A DNA stretch of 63,848 nucleotides from contig NCEH01000016.1 of NCBI GenBank assembly GCA_002304505.1, forward strand, positions 1 to 63,848, given 5' to 3'. Under the pieces are notes generated by a model, which searched no databases, was not told where the DNA came from, and worked only from the letters and a program-made list of their open reading frames with translations. The position numbers and the translations under genes were made by a program. How positions within the stretch are numbered: the stretch's first letter is position 1; each line of letters opens with the position of its first letter. This document shows positions 1-9,066 of the stretch, piece by piece. The DNA is from Rhizobiales bacterium 32-66-11 (GTDB lineage Bacteria; Pseudomonadota; Alphaproteobacteria; Rhizobiales; Xanthobacteraceae).

Positions 1-1
1 C

Positions 2-586
2 TTTTCTTCGCCGAGCAGCAGCTTCAGTGCTCCGGCTCCGTCTGGTCCGCCAATCGACGCCACCGTCAAGTGGTTCAACCCTGAGAAGGGCTTCGGCTTC
101 GTCGAGCTCTCCGACGGTTCCGGCGACGTGTTCCTGCATGCCCGTGCCCTCGAGGCCGCCGGCCAGGAAAGCGTTCCTCCGGGTTCCAAGCTGAGCGTTC
201 GCGTCGGCCAGGGCCAGAAGGGCCGTCAGGTCACCGAAGTGCTCGAAGTCGACACCTCGACCGCCGAGGCAGCCCCTCCCCGCCGTGAACGCACGGGCGG
301 TTTTGGTGGCGCGCCCCGTTCGGGCGGCTTCGGCGCTGGCGCCGGCGCTGGCCCGCGTGCGGCTTCCGGCCCCACGGAAGAGCGTGTCGGCACCGTGAAG
401 TGGTACAATCCCGATAAGGGCTTCGGCTTCATCGCCGTCGAAGGCGGCGGCAAGGACGTGTTCGTCCACGTCACCGTCGTGTCCCGCTCCGGTCTGGCCG
501 ATCTGGCCGAAGGCCAGCGCGTCGTGGTGCAGGTGGGCCAGGGTCCCAAGGGCCCCGAAGCCCGCGGCATCGAAGTCGCCGACTGA
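2..586 (+). CDS. Tandem cold-shock domain protein, 5' partial
   Basis: The frame is open from the first complete codon of the window, so the true start lies upstream. Two cold-shock domains are visible, each with the aromatic RNP1 motif: KWFNPEKGFGFV near base 69 and KWYNPDKGFGFI near base 396. A Gly/Ala/Arg-rich flexible linker joins them. Double-CSD proteins of about 190-200 residues are common in Rhizobiales and act as cytoplasmic single-strand nucleic-acid binding RNA chaperones. Whether it is cold-induced cannot be judged because the 5' leader is missing. The stop is at 584-586, followed by hairpins that could end transcription. Confidence 0.93.
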   Translation, partial: FSSPSSSFSAPAPSGPPIDATVKWFNPEKGFGFVELSDGSGDVFLHARALEAAGQESVPPGSKLSVRVGQGQKGRQVTEVLEVDTSTAEAAPPRRERTGGFGGAPRSGGFGAGAGAGPRAASGPTEERVGTVKWYNPDKGFGFIAVEGGGKDVFVHVTVVSRSGLADLAEGQRVVVQVGQGPKGPEARGIEVAD

Positions 587-599
587 TCACTGAATTTGG

Positions 600-656
600 G
601 GCGGGATTTCCCGCCTCGCTATTCGAGACGGGCGTGGCCTCTGCGGTCGCGCCCGT
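600..656 (+). terminator. Two consecutive hairpins after the cold-shock gene
   Basis: A perfect 7-bp stem with a 2-nt spacer lies at 600-615 (GGCGGGA/TCCCGCC). A second stem lies at 628-656 (ACGGGCG/CGCCCGT). No strong T-run follows, so the terminator call is tentative. Confidence 0.4.
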
Positions 657-686
657 TATCGCATATGTAAGGGATACAGCGTAAAA

Positions 687-878
687 ATGGCGCAGCAAGC
701 CGAGGCAGACCTCCAGGGCCTCCTCGATAAATTGAAAGCGGCCCAGCGCGAGCTTCTCCTCAACGCCGCTCGTTCCGCGACCTTTCCTTCCGATGGCGCC
801 CTGCGCAAGATTTCCGAATTGGAAGGCGCCATCGCCGCGACCGAAGCCCTTCTTCAGGAAACCGCGCCCAGGCGTTGA
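687..878 (+). CDS. Small conserved-looking protein of unknown function (63 aa)
   Basis: A 63-residue Ala/Leu/Glu-rich protein predicted almost entirely helical, with heptad-like spacing of leucines (ADLQGLLDKLKAAQRELLL and ISELEGAIAATEALL). It has no signal peptide or membrane segment. The ATG is preceded by GTAAGGGATACAGCG, a modest Shine-Dalgarno region. It lies about 100 bases downstream of the cold-shock gene on the same strand, beyond the hairpins. I do not recognise the family. A small helical, possibly dimeric protein is all that can be said. Confidence 0.55.
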   Translation: MAQQAEADLQGLLDKLKAAQRELLLNAARSATFPSDGALRKISELEGAIAATEALLQETAPRR

Positions 879-1226
879 CCGGGGCAGCCGGGGCATGACA
901 ATCGGGCGCTTTCCCAAGTGTCCGACCGACATCGGCATGACACGGGGCTGTCCCTGCGGGCCGTTTGCGTGAACAGGAACGGCCGGGTCGCGACGCCCGG
1001 TCTTCAAGGCGTGCGGTCGCCGGCCTCATATCGGCGATCCGCAGATTCGCGACGCCGAGCTCCCCACTCTTGAACTTGCCATTCCTGAACTTGCCACTCC
1101 GGAATTTGCCCTTCCGGAAGTTGCGACGTGCGGATTGCGGCGCCTGACGTCGGCCGGTTCCAAGGCCTCACACGCGTCGCCTCGCCCCATCCGCGCGCGA
1201 AATGCGCGCCGCGGCCTGGGCTTACC
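879..1226. other. Intergenic stretch without a supported gene
   Basis: About 350 bases between the small helical ORF and the end of engB. Apart from the four-copy 15-bp tandem repeat at 1070-1129, I see no gene, RNA or terminator. The open frames here look like chance frames in GC-rich DNA. Confidence 0.5.
1070..1129. repeat. Four degenerate 15-bp tandem repeats
   Basis: Units TTGAACTTGCCATTC, CTGAACTTGCCACTC, CGGAATTTGCCCTTC and CGGAAGTTGCGACGT follow each other without spacing. Read on the minus strand they encode repeated (Q)xxEW units, but no start, ribosome site or wider coding context supports translation. Confidence 0.7.
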
Positions 1227-1883
1227 TCAGCTCGCGCGCTCCACCAGCAGCCTCGCCACCGCCGCGCGCAATTCCGGAAGGCCGGCGCCGGTATGGCTCG
1301 AGGTCGCGAACACATGGGGAAAGGCCGCCGGCCGCTTGCGGATTTTCGCCTCGGTCTCCGCAAGGCGCTCGGGAAAGGCGCTGGGCTTCACCTGGTCCAC
1401 CTTGGTGAGCACGATGGCATAAGATACCGCCGCCTTATCCAGCAGGTTCAGCACATCCTCGTCCACCGGCTTGATGCCGTGGCGCGCGTCGATCAGCACG
1501 AATACGCGGGCCAGATTCACCCGTCCACGCAGATAGTCGAGAATGGTCTGCGTCCAGGCCTCGACCTTCTCCTTGGGGGCCTTGGCGAAGCCGTAGCCCG
1601 GCATGTCCACCATGGTGAGCTGCGGACCGACGCGGAAAAAGATCAGCTCCTGCGTGCGCCCCGGCGTCACCGACGTGCGCGCAAGCGTCTTGCGGCCGGT
1701 GAGCGCATTGACGAGACTGGATTTGCCCACATTGGAGCGGCCTGCGAAGGCGATTTCGAGCCCCAGCATCGGCGGCAGGAATTCCACCGTCGGAGCGGCG
1801 GTGAGAAAATTCCACTCGGCGGCGAACAACAGCCGCCCCTGTTCGAGGAATTGCGCGTCCAGGTCTGTCGAAGGCTCGGTCAT
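1227..1883 (-). CDS. engB: Ribosome biogenesis GTP-binding protein EngB/YsxC/YihA
   Basis: The 218-residue product has the complete TrmE-Era-EngA-like GTPase set: G1 GRSNVGKSS at residues 48-56, a threonine-containing G2 (SVTPGRTQ), G3 DMPGYG at 93-98, G4 TKVD at 160-163 and a G5-like ATSS. The length matches the family. EngB is a cytoplasmic GTPase needed for late 50S subunit assembly. In many Rhizobiales it follows yidC closely; here a cytochrome b561 gene and a broken yceI lie between them. The ATG at 1883 opens directly into the conserved N-terminal region. Confidence 0.97.
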   Translation of the reverse strand: MTEPSTDLDAQFLEQGRLLFAAEWNFLTAAPTVEFLPPMLGLEIAFAGRSNVGKSSLVNALTGRKTLARTSVTPGRTQELIFFRVGPQLTMVDMPGYGFAKAPKEKVEAWTQTILDYLRGRVNLARVFVLIDARHGIKPVDEDVLNLLDKAAVSYAIVLTKVDQVKPSAFPERLAETEAKIRKRPAAFPHVFATSSHTGAGLPELRAAVARLLVERAS

Positions 1884-1940
1884 GCACGGCTTATCCGCCG
1901 GACTGGCGGGTTTCGCAAGCCTTACGCGGGGCTGTCCCGG

Positions 1941-2504
1941 TCACAGGCTCATCCGCTGCAAAGTCGTGTCGCGGTCCACCAGCCGATGTTTCAGCGCGCC
2001 GGCCACATGCAGCGTCAGCACCGTCAGCAGCAGGTAGGCGAGCGTCGCATGCAGCAAGCTCATCGCCGCATAAAGGTCCGCGTCCGGCGCCACGAGATCG
2101 GGCAAGGTGAAAAGATTGAAGGGCCGCGTCGGCAGATGCAGCGGCGATGAAGAGACCACCAGCCAGCCCGTAAGCGGCAGGGCGAGCATGAGCACATAGA
2201 ACAGCGCATGGACGATGCGCGCCACACCGGCCTCGAGACGCGCGCGGCTGCCCACCGTCGGCGCCGAAGCGGGATGCGCCGTTCCCGCGCGCAGCGCGAG
2301 CCGCAGCACCACCAAAGGCAGAATCAAAACGCCGAGCGACTTATGCCATTGGTACAGGGCGAAGGTCTGCCCGAGATCGAACGTGCCATAGGCGATGGCC
2401 AGCCCGAGCCCGAGCAGAACCATCAGCAGCCCGGCCATGGCCCAATGCAGCCATCGCAGCGGCAGGCTCCACCGCTCCGGCGCCGATGCCAAATGCCCGC
2501 TCAT
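1941..2504 (-). CDS. Cytochrome b561 family membrane protein
   Basis: A 187-residue protein with four predicted membrane helices and paired histidines typical of b561/CybB proteins (LRWLHWAMAG, YQWHKSLG, VHALFYVL, LLHATLAYLLL). It probably carries two b hemes and moves electrons in the inner membrane. The longer open frame upstream is not used: the ATG at 2504 is the first that gives an N-terminus expected for the family. It sits in an ATGA overlap with the residual 3' end of yceI, showing the two were once translationally coupled. b561-yceI pairs are frequent in proteobacteria. Confidence 0.88.
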   Translation of the reverse strand: MSGHLASAPERWSLPLRWLHWAMAGLLMVLLGLGLAIAYGTFDLGQTFALYQWHKSLGVLILPLVVLRLALRAGTAHPASAPTVGSRARLEAGVARIVHALFYVLMLALPLTGWLVVSSSPLHLPTRPFNLFTLPDLVAPDADLYAAMSLLHATLAYLLLTVLTLHVAGALKHRLVDRDTTLQRMSL

Positions 2505-2934
2505 CTCGGTGCGGCCTGCGCATAGGCGGGGGGCGGACGGGCAAGGGCGCGGGCTTTGCCGATCTTGAAACCGGCATCTTCCGCGCGCTGGGGCTGATCG
2601 ACGACGGCACCCCGATGGCCACCACCCGCGCCGAATCCAAAAAGCCAGGGCCACGGACATAATCGTCCAAGGCGGGCGCCTCGGTATCCAGCGAGTTCGA
2701 CCCCACCCGAAACATCACCTTGCTGCGCGCGGGCATGTCGAAATCAATGTTGAGATCGGCAGAGAAGGTGCGGAACACCCCTTTGGTGACGGGATATCCC
2801 TTTGCGCCAACCTCGAAGCCGATCCGCGTTGCCGACGGGTCCACGGCAAAGGAGACGGGCGCGGCCATCGCAGGAGCCGCGCAGAGCAGAAGACCGACAC
2901 ATCCAAGAACCCGCAGCATCGTCATGTCCTTCAT
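2501..2934 (-). pseudogene. yceI-family gene, interrupted and frameshifted
   Basis: The 5' half encodes a signal peptide (MLRVLGCVGLLLCAAPAMA) and a YceI lipocalin-like domain as far as LDTEAPALDDYVRGPGFLDSAR, near base 2630. YceI proteins are periplasmic beta-barrels binding isoprenoid-like lipids, normally about 190 residues. Homology then stops and about 100 bases of unrelated antisense coding sequence follow. The original 3' end seems to survive as AYAQAAPR plus a stop that overlaps the b561 ATG, but in another frame. About 80 codons are missing. The readthrough product would be an unrelated tail, so loss of function is the likely outcome. The partnership with the neighbouring b561 gene is thereby broken. 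Confidence 0.8.
2528..2626 (+). pseudogene. Fragment of a 5-formyltetrahydrofolate cyclo-ligase-like gene
   Basis: Plus-strand codons read GRTGKGAGFADLETGIFRAL followed by GLIDDGTPMATT. This resembles the C-terminal motif region of the 5-FTHF cyclo-ligase family (GKGxGFADLE...TPxxTT). About 33 codons are present with no start, ribosome site or remaining domain. It lies antisense inside yceI and so looks like a small translocated piece of another gene. The assignment rests on motif recall and not on a database search. Confidence 0.65.
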
Positions 2935-3017
2935 TCGCGTTGGAAGGACCTTACCTTTCCCGCGTGCGGATCTAAGGCGGGCGCGTGCAATCGGCGCAGA
3001 CGAGCATCAAACATGAG

Positions 3018-3055
3018 TGAAGCGCCCCACCGTCAGGTGGAGCGCTTCAGCTTTT
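3018..3055 (+). terminator. Strong hairpin between yidC and yceI
   Basis: Arms TGAAGCGCCCCACC (3018-3031) and GGTGGAGCGCTTCA (3036-3049) pair over 14 positions with one mismatch and a 4-nt loop. GCTTTT follows on the plus strand. It lies just downstream of the minus-strand yidC stop, so it probably insulates yidC from yceI, although the T-run is on the opposite side. Confidence 0.55.
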
Positions 3056-3085
3056 ACACGGAACCATGCCTGAAGGATCTGGCGC

Positions 3086-4927
3086 TTATCCTTTGGCGGA
3101 CGCCTTTTTCTTGAAGGCACCGCGGATATTGTCCAGCAATTCGATCTTGACGCCGTTGCGCTTCATGATCGCCGCCTGCTGCAGCACCGAAAGGGTATTG
3201 TTCCAGGCCCAGTAGATCACGAGGCCCGCCGCGAAATGCGCCAGCATGAAGGTGAAAATGATCGGCATATAATTGAAGATCATCTGCTGGGTCGGATCCG
3301 GGGGCGCCGGGTTCAGCTTCATCTGAACCCACATGGTCACGCCCATGATGAGCGGCCAAGCGCCGAGCATCAGATAGGAGCCGACCACCGGCACGCTGCT
3401 CGGATCCCACGGGATCAGGCCGAACAGGTTGAAAACGGTGGTGGGATCAGGCGCCGACAGGTCGCGGATCCAGCCGAAGAACGGCGCGTGCCGCATCTCG
3501 ATGGTGACGAACAGCACCTTGTAGAGCGCGAAGAAGACCGGGATCTGGATCACGATCGGCAGGCAGCCGGCGATCGGATTGATCTTCTCCTTCTTGTACA
3601 ACTCCATGGTGGCTTGCTGCTGCTTGACCTTATCGTCGGCGAAACGCTCGCGAATGGCGACCATCTCGGGCTGCAAGGCCTTCATCTTGGCCATGGAGGT
3701 GTAGGACTTGTTGGCGAGGGGGAAGAAAATCCCCTTCAGCATCACCGTCACGATCAGGATGGCGACGCCGAAATTGCCGACCACATGGAAGATCCAGTCG
3801 ATCACCTGGAACAGCGGCTTGGTGATGAAATAGAACCAGCCCCAGTCGATCAGCCGGTCGAAACGGTCGATGCCGTAGCGGGTGGCATAGCCGTCCACCA
3901 CCGCAACGACCTTGGCGCCGGCGAACAGGCGGGACTGGGACGCCACGGTCGCACCCGGCTCGATGGTCTTGGCGGCGGCGAGATAATCCGCCTGGAAGGT
4001 GGGCACATTGCCGACCGTCGAGGTGGAGAAGCGGGCATCCACGGCCACGCTCTGGTCGGGAATGACGGTTGCCGCCCAATATTTGTCGGTGATGCCGAGC
4101 CAGCCGCCGGTGGACTTGAACAGGTTCGGCTTGGCCGCGTCCATCTTTGAATAGGTGACTTCCTGCAAGCCGGAATCGCCCAGCACGCCGATCAGGCCTT
4201 CATGCAGAATGTAGAAGCCCTGGGTGTGCGGAATGCCATGGCGCGACACCAGCGCGTAAGGATAGAGCGTCACGGCGGCGGCGGCGTTGTTCACCACCTC
4301 GTCCTTCACCGTGAACATGTAGAATTCATCGATGGCGAACGTGCGCTTGAAGATCAGGCCCTGGCCGTTGTCATAGGTCAGCACCAGGGGCGTATTGGGC
4401 GTCAAGGCCGCGCCGGCGGGGGCGGTCCACAAGGTATCCGGGCCGGGCAGCGCCACCGAAGCGCCGGGCGCCGAGGTCCAGCCGAATTCCGCATAGAAGG
4501 GATTGGGCGCGCCGGAAGGCGAGAGCAGCACGATGATCGGGCTCGTAGGGTCCACCGTCTCGTGATACTCGGCCAGCGAGATGTCATCCGCGCGGCCGCC
4601 CTTCAGCGAGATGGAGCCCTTCACGCGCGGCGTGTCGATGGCCACGCGGGGGGAAAGGGCGAGCGCCTGCTCGCGGGTCAGCGCCCGGCCGGGGGTGCGG
4701 GCCGCCTGGCTCGCCGGCGCTGTCACGCCGTCTGGGCCGGGAGTGGCTGAGGCGGCGGGGGTCTGGCTCTGCTGCTCGGCCTGCTGCTGCGCCTGCTGAA
4801 GCACGCGCTGCTGCTCGGCGACCTGCCGCTGTTTCTCCGCCTGCGGAATGCCGATGAAATATTGCCAGCCGAGGAGGATCGCCAGGGACAAGCCGATGGC
4901 GATGAACATATTGCGATTGTCGGTCAT
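3086..4927 (-). CDS. yidC: Membrane protein insertase YidC
   Basis: A 613-residue YidC/Oxa1-type protein. It has an N-terminal membrane anchor ([17 protein letters not shown]), a Gln/Ala-rich linker, a large periplasmic beta-domain (about residues 70-340) and the conserved five-helix insertase core from about residue 370, including [19 protein letters not shown]. It ends in a basic tail rich in Lys. It inserts and folds inner-membrane proteins with or without Sec. The start ATG overlaps the rnpA stop as ATGA. The rpmH-rnpA-yidC order is the usual one; no yidD frame was noticed between rnpA and yidC. Confidence 0.98.
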   Translation of the reverse strand: MTDNRNMFIAIGLSLAILLGWQYFIGIPQAEKQRQVAEQQRVLQQAQQQAEQQSQTPAASATPGPDGVTAPASQAARTPGRALTREQALALSPRVAIDTPRVKGSISLKGGRADDISLAEYHETVDPTSPIIVLLSPSGAPNPFYAEFGWTSAPGASVALPGPDTLWTAPAGAALTPNTPLVLTYDNGQGLIFKRTFAIDEFYMFTVKDEVVNNAAAAVTLYPYALVSRHGIPHTQGFYILHEGLIGVLGDSGLQEVTYSKMDAAKPNLFKSTGGWLGITDKYWAATVIPDQSVAVDARFSTSTVGNVPTFQADYLAAAKTIEPGATVASQSRLFAGAKVVAVVDGYATRYGIDRFDRLIDWGWFYFITKPLFQVIDWIFHVVGNFGVAILIVTVMLKGIFFPLANKSYTSMAKMKALQPEMVAIRERFADDKVKQQQATMELYKKEKINPIAGCLPIVIQIPVFFALYKVLFVTIEMRHAPFFGWIRDLSAPDPTTVFNLFGLIPWDPSSVPVVGSYLMLGAWPLIMGVTMWVQMKLNPAPPDPTQQMIFNYMPIIFTFMLAHFAAGLVIYWAWNNTLSVLQQAAIMKRNGVKIELLDNIRGAFKKKASAKG

Positions 4928-5304
4928 GCCGGGCGGGCTCCGTCGGCGGGGGCGGACGTTTCTTTGGTTCTTGGCTTTCCGGCGCCATGCAGCCGGGACA
5001 CGGCGCGCTCAAGATCGCGCACCAGATCCGGAAAGGGCGCGTGCAAGGCATGCAGCCGCGCCACCATCACATAATCGAAGCCCGGTCGGGCCTTTGCCGG
5101 CAACACCTGCCGCGCCACTTCCCGCAGTCGGCGGCGGATCCGGTTGCGTACGACGGCATTGCCAACCTTCTTGGTGACCGTCAGGCCAATCCGGGCCTCG
5201 CCCTGGTCCTTGCGGTCACGCCCCTGCAAAAGGAAGCCCGCGACACCGGCACGTTCTGCCTTTGCCGCGGCTAGAAAATCACGCCGCTTGAGGAGCCGAT
5301 CCAA
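4924..5304 (-). CDS. rnpA: Ribonuclease P protein component
   Basis: The product is 126 residues, small and very basic. It has the RnpA signature [12 protein letters not shown] at about residues 51-62 and an N-terminal LLKRRDF, and is the protein cofactor for tRNA 5' maturation by RNase P. The start is TTG at 5304: GGAG lies nine bases upstream, and [10 protein letters not shown] is the expected N-terminus. It overlaps the yidC start (ATGA) and lies 24 bases after rpmH. Ribosomal protein L34 and RnpA are normally cotranscribed, with RnpA expressed far less, which a TTG start would help achieve. Confidence 0.97.
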   Translation of the reverse strand: MDRLLKRRDFLAAAKAERAGVAGFLLQGRDRKDQGEARIGLTVTKKVGNAVVRNRIRRRLREVARQVLPAKARPGFDYVMVARLHALHAPFPDLVRDLERAVSRLHGAGKPRTKETSAPADGARPA

Positions 5305-5328
5305 GATGAACAGCTCCGCAGGCGCAGG

Positions 5329-5463
5329 TCACGCCGAAAGGCGCTTGCGGCCATGGGCCCGGCGGGCAGCGATGATCTTGCGGCCATTCATCGTCGCCAT
5401 GCGCGCACGGAAGCCGTGCCGACGCTTGCGCACGAGCTTGCTCGGTTGGTAGGTGCGCTTCAC
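5329..5463 (-). CDS. rpmH: 50S ribosomal protein L34
   Basis: A 44-residue product beginning [20 protein letters not shown] and ending GRKRLSA, the full L34 length and sequence pattern. The start codon is GTG at 5463, preceded by CTCCGGAGACAAGAACC with a good GGAG. It is first in the rpmH-rnpA-yidC cluster. The protein is short and highly basic, as expected for a ribosomal surface protein of the 50S subunit. Confidence 0.97.
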   Translation of the reverse strand: MKRTYQPSKLVRKRRHGFRARMATMNGRKIIAARRAHGRKRLSA

Positions 5464-5628
5464 GGTTCTTGTCTCCGGAGTTTTGACGGCGACATCCGCT
5501 ATCCTGAACCCTTTCCATCGGCCGAAGCCTTTGGCGCCCGCCCGATATCAATCGGGTATAAGGCAAGGTCCCAGGAGCCGGAGCCGCCCGAGTTCGGGCT
5601 CGGCTTATAGGCGGCGAAGGGCAGCGCG

Positions 5629-7569
5629 TCAACGCCCTTGGGTTGGTTGCCCGGCACTGTCCCCGTTTGCCGATGCCAGATCCGCAGTGCTTTCCTGAGC
5701 GCTGGCGCGGTCCTGCGCGCCCGCCCCCGCCGGGTCCGGGACCGCCGGCGCGGGCCCGCCCTCGGCCGGCGTCGCGGCCAGAGCCGTGGGGTTTTCCCCA
5801 ACGCTGCCAACGGAAGACGCCGATTCCGGCGTCGCCGGGCCGCTGGGCAGCGGGCCGATGCTGGACGGCGCATCGTCGGTCCCGTCGCCCAGCACATAAG
5901 CGAGCATGCCGCGCGCGACTTCCCGTTCGCCCATGATGATAAAGCCCGCCCCGCCCTGGCGCAGATGCTCCACCTCCGCATCGGAATGCGCGCGCGCGAT
6001 GATTTCGAGCCCCGGATTGAGCGCCCGTGCCTTGCGCAGCACACTCGCGGCCTCAAAGCCATCGGGAATCGCCAGAATCAGCCGCCGGGCGCCGGGCAGA
6101 TTCGCCGCCGCCAGCGCTTCCGGTGCGGCAGCATTGGCGGGCAGCACCTCGATCTGCGCGCGGCGCAGCGATTCCACCGCGTCTCCCCCATCCTCGATCA
6201 CCAGGAACGGGATGCCGCCGCCGCGCAGCCCCTCGGCGATCAGCCGGCCCACCCGTCCATAGCCGACCAGCACGGTGTGCCCGCTCTGAAGCGTGGGCAC
6301 GAGCGCTGCCGGCTGTTCCTTGGCCTGGCGCTCCTCCGCCGGTTCGGCGGTCTTGCGCGTCAGGCGCGGCCGCAGCCGGTCCAGCGCCATGAAGAAGAAC
6401 GGATTGATGAGAATGGAGAGGATGGCCGCCGCGAGGATCAGGTCGCGCCCGGCGGCCGGCATCAGGCCGAGATCGACGCCCAGCGCGGCGAGGATGAAGG
6501 AGAACTCGCCGATCTGCGCGAGGCTCGCCGAAATCGTCAGGGCGGTGAGCTTCTCATAGCCGAACACCCGCACGATCATGTAGGCGGCCACCGACTTGCC
6601 GATGACCACGACCAGCAAGGTGCCGAGCAATTCGAGCGGCTCGCGCAGCAGGATGGTGGGGTCCACCAGCATGCCGACGGAGACGAAGAACAGCACCGCG
6701 AACGCATCGCGCAGCGGCAGGGTTTCCTCGGCGGCGCGATGGGACAGCGGCGATTCGCTCAGCACCATGCCGGCGAAGAAGGCGCCGAGCGCGAACGACA
6801 CGCCGAACAGCAAAGCCGACCCATAAGCGACGCCCAGCGCGATCGCCAGCACGGCGAGGCGGAACAGTTCGCGCGATCCGGTATGGGCCACCCACTGCAT
6901 GATCCAGGGAATGACCCGCCGTCCCACCACCAGCATGAGCACCACGAACGCCGCGACCTTCCCTATCGTCAGGCCGAGCGTGTATTCGATATTGGACGAG
7001 CCGAAGAGCGCCAGCGCCTCGCTGTTCGCCACGCTGCGCCCGCCGAGCGCACCGGACATGGCCGGCAGCAGCACCAGCGCCAGCACCATGGCCAGGTCCT
7101 CGACGATCAGCCAGCCGACCGCGATGCGCCCCTGTTCGCTCTCCAGCAGGCGGCGTTCCTGGAGCGCCCGCAGCAGCACCACGGTGCTGGCGACCGACAA
7201 GGCAAGGCCGAACACCAGCCCGCCCCCGAGGCTCCAGCCCATCAGGTGCGCCAGGCCCATGCCGAGAATGGTCGCCACCGCGATCTGCACCACCGCGCCG
7301 GGAATGGCGATGGCCTTAACTGAGAGCAAATCCTTCAGCGAAAAGTGCAGGCCGACGCCGAACATCAGCAGGATGACGCCGATCTCGGCCAATTCGGTCG
7401 CCAGATGCTGGTCGGCCACGAAACCGGGCGTGAACGGTCCGGCGACGATACCGGCGAGCAGATAGCCGACCAGGGGCGACACCCGCAGCCGCTGCGCCAC
7501 CGCCCCCAGGATGAAGGCCAGGACAAAGGCCATCACGATGGTCGCGATCAAAGGAGTGGCATGCGGCAC
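5629..7569 (-). CDS. ybaL: YbaL-like CPA2 cation:proton antiporter with RCK domain
   Basis: A 646-residue protein with about a dozen predicted membrane helices (residues 1-390, Na_H_exchanger fold, LVGYLLAGIVAGPFTPGF). A TrkA-N/RCK NAD-binding domain follows (VLVGYGRVGRLIAEGL, about 425-550), then a Pro/Ala-rich tail. It matches E. coli YbaL closely in the opening segment. I place the start at GTG 7569 (MPHATPLIATIVMAF), preceded by CGGAGCCTGATC, rather than at upstream in-frame starts. The likely role is potassium or other monovalent cation/proton exchange gated by a cytoplasmic nucleotide ligand. It appears monocistronic. Confidence 0.9.
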   Translation of the reverse strand: MPHATPLIATIVMAFVLAFILGAVAQRLRVSPLVGYLLAGIVAGPFTPGFVADQHLATELAEIGVILLMFGVGLHFSLKDLLSVKAIAIPGAVVQIAVATILGMGLAHLMGWSLGGGLVFGLALSVASTVVLLRALQERRLLESEQGRIAVGWLIVEDLAMVLALVLLPAMSGALGGRSVANSEALALFGSSNIEYTLGLTIGKVAAFVVLMLVVGRRVIPWIMQWVAHTGSRELFRLAVLAIALGVAYGSALLFGVSFALGAFFAGMVLSESPLSHRAAEETLPLRDAFAVLFFVSVGMLVDPTILLREPLELLGTLLVVVIGKSVAAYMIVRVFGYEKLTALTISASLAQIGEFSFILAALGVDLGLMPAAGRDLILAAAILSILINPFFFMALDRLRPRLTRKTAEPAEERQAKEQPAALVPTLQSGHTVLVGYGRVGRLIAEGLRGGGIPFLVIEDGGDAVESLRRAQIEVLPANAAAPEALAAANLPGARRLILAIPDGFEAASVLRKARALNPGLEIIARAHSDAEVEHLRQGGAGFIIMGEREVARGMLAYVLGDGTDDAPSSIGPLPSGPATPESASSVGSVGENPTALAATPAEGGPAPAVPDPAGAGAQDRASAQESTADLASANGDSAGQPTQGR

Positions 7570-7714
7570 GATCAGGCTCCGGCGCGAAGGCATTGGATGA
7601 GCGGGAGACCGCCCGAACGGGCGGCGATGCGGGGCCGGGGGACGACCCGCCCGCAACTTAGCCCAAACGGTATGGCGACACAGGGACGAGAGGGTGAAAA
7701 AATCGGCCGTGGTA

Positions 7715-7743
7715 TAAAAAAGGCGCCGCTTATGGCGGCGCCT
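7715..7743 (-). terminator. Rho-independent terminator of leuD
   Basis: On the minus strand, arms AGGCGCCGC and GCGGCGCCT (9 bp, 5-nt loop) are followed by TTTTTT. It starts 22 bases after the leuD stop and separates leuD from ybaL. Confidence 0.9.
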
Positions 7744-7764
7744 GATGTCTACAAGCCGGCAAAG

Positions 7765-8370
7765 TCACAGCCAGGAGCGCTGCTCGGCCGCGGTCGCCTC
7801 ATAGCTGTTGATGCTGGCACCCTTTTCCAGCGTGAGGCCGATATCGTCCAGCCCCTCCAGCAGGCAGCGCTTGCGGAAGGGGTCGATCTCGAACCGCGCG
7901 GTGCCGCCGTCCGGCCCGCGGATCTCCTGGGCCTCGAGGTCCACCGTAAGGGTGGAATTGGACCCACGGCTGGCATCGTCGAACAGCTTGTCCAGGTCCT
8001 CCTGGGACACCACGACCGGCAGAATGCCGTTCTTGAAGCAATTGTTGTAGAAGATGTCCGCGAACGAGGTGGAGATCACGCAGCGGATGCCGTAGTCGAG
8101 GAGCGCCCAGGGGGCATGCTCACGCGAGGAGCCGCACCCGAAATTGTCGCCCGCCACCAGGATCTTGGCCTTACGATAAGCCGGCGTGTTCAGCACGAAA
8201 TCCGGATTCTCGCTACCGTCATCCTTATAGCGCATCTCGGCGAACAGGCCCTTGCCGAGGCCGGTGCGCTTGATGGTCTTCAGATAATTCTTCGGAATGA
8301 TCATGTCGGTGTCGACATTGACCATCTTCAGCGGCGCCGCGACGCCTTCGACCGTGGTGAACTTTTCCAT
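7765..8370 (-). CDS. leuD: 3-isopropylmalate dehydratase small subunit
   Basis: The 201-residue LeuD swivel domain includes the substrate-contact motif [16 protein letters not shown]. With LeuC it isomerises 2-isopropylmalate to 3-isopropylmalate in leucine synthesis. ATG at 8370 ([14 protein letters not shown]) is chosen over a longer frame because GGAAGG lies just upstream and the family begins there. leuC is 1.5 kb away on the same strand, separated by a b561 gene, a peptidase and a small peptide. A clear terminator follows. Confidence 0.97.
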   Translation of the reverse strand: MEKFTTVEGVAAPLKMVNVDTDMIIPKNYLKTIKRTGLGKGLFAEMRYKDDGSENPDFVLNTPAYRKAKILVAGDNFGCGSSREHAPWALLDYGIRCVISTSFADIFYNNCFKNGILPVVVSQEDLDKLFDDASRGSNSTLTVDLEAQEIRGPDGGTARFEIDPFRKRCLLEGLDDIGLTLEKGASINSYEATAAEQRSWL

Positions 8371-8445
8371 CGCCTTCCGGCTCCCTTCAGGGCCCTCGGC
8401 CCGCTTGTTCCGGCGGCTGAGGCGCCGCGCCAATCCGCCCGTGCC

Positions 8446-9003
8446 TCAGCGCCGGCCGGTGCTGAACAACATGCGTTGCAGAATGTCGTCCTTGCGAATG
8501 AAGTGATGATAGAGCGCCGCGAGCGCGTGAAGGGCGGCCAAGATCATCAGCAGGTTCGCGCAATTTTCGTGCACCCAGAGCACTTGGCGCGCGAACTCCT
8601 GGTCCGGCGTGAGCGGCGAGGCGACCGTCAGCAGCCCGAACAGCGAGATGCTCTGCCCACGCAGGAACTTCATGGCGATGCCGAGCACGGGGGTCGCGAT
8701 CAGCAACACGTAAAGCGCCATGTGGACCACGTGCGCGGCGATGGACATCAGCCGCGACAACGCATTCGAGGGGGCGGGAAGCGGCCCCACCGCCCGCACC
8801 ACCAGCCGCGCGAGCACCACCGCCAGCAGGACCAGGCCGAAGGAAACATGCAGGCCCCATACCGCGCCGCGCTCCGGCGTGCCGCGTGCGTACAGGTCCA
8901 CCACATAGGTAAGACCATACACCGTGAGGACGAGCGCCACGGTGAGCCAATGCAGCGATCGCATCATCATAGTATAGCGACTTTGAGCAATAAGATCACG
9001 CAT
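8446..9003 (-). CDS. Cytochrome b561 family protein
   Basis: A 185-residue integral membrane protein with four predicted helices and histidine pairs consistent with two b hemes (RSLHWLTVAL, GLHVSFGLVL, VVHMALYVLL, LHALAALYHHFI). It is the second b561 in the window but not a close repeat of the first. It likely shuttles electrons from quinol to a periplasmic acceptor, possibly superoxide as in CybB. It lies 76 bases upstream of leuD on the same strand but is functionally unrelated. The preceding 60 bases up to the peptidase gene show no obvious promoter. Confidence 0.88.
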   Translation of the reverse strand: MRDLIAQSRYTMMMRSLHWLTVALVLTVYGLTYVVDLYARGTPERGAVWGLHVSFGLVLLAVVLARLVVRAVGPLPAPSNALSRLMSIAAHVVHMALYVLLIATPVLGIAMKFLRGQSISLFGLLTVASPLTPDQEFARQVLWVHENCANLLMILAALHALAALYHHFIRKDDILQRMLFSTGRR

Positions 9004-9066
9004 TGCACCATTCCCGTAGAAGCCGAGCCTGAGTAGCTGACGCTACCCGCCACGTCCATGACCCAT

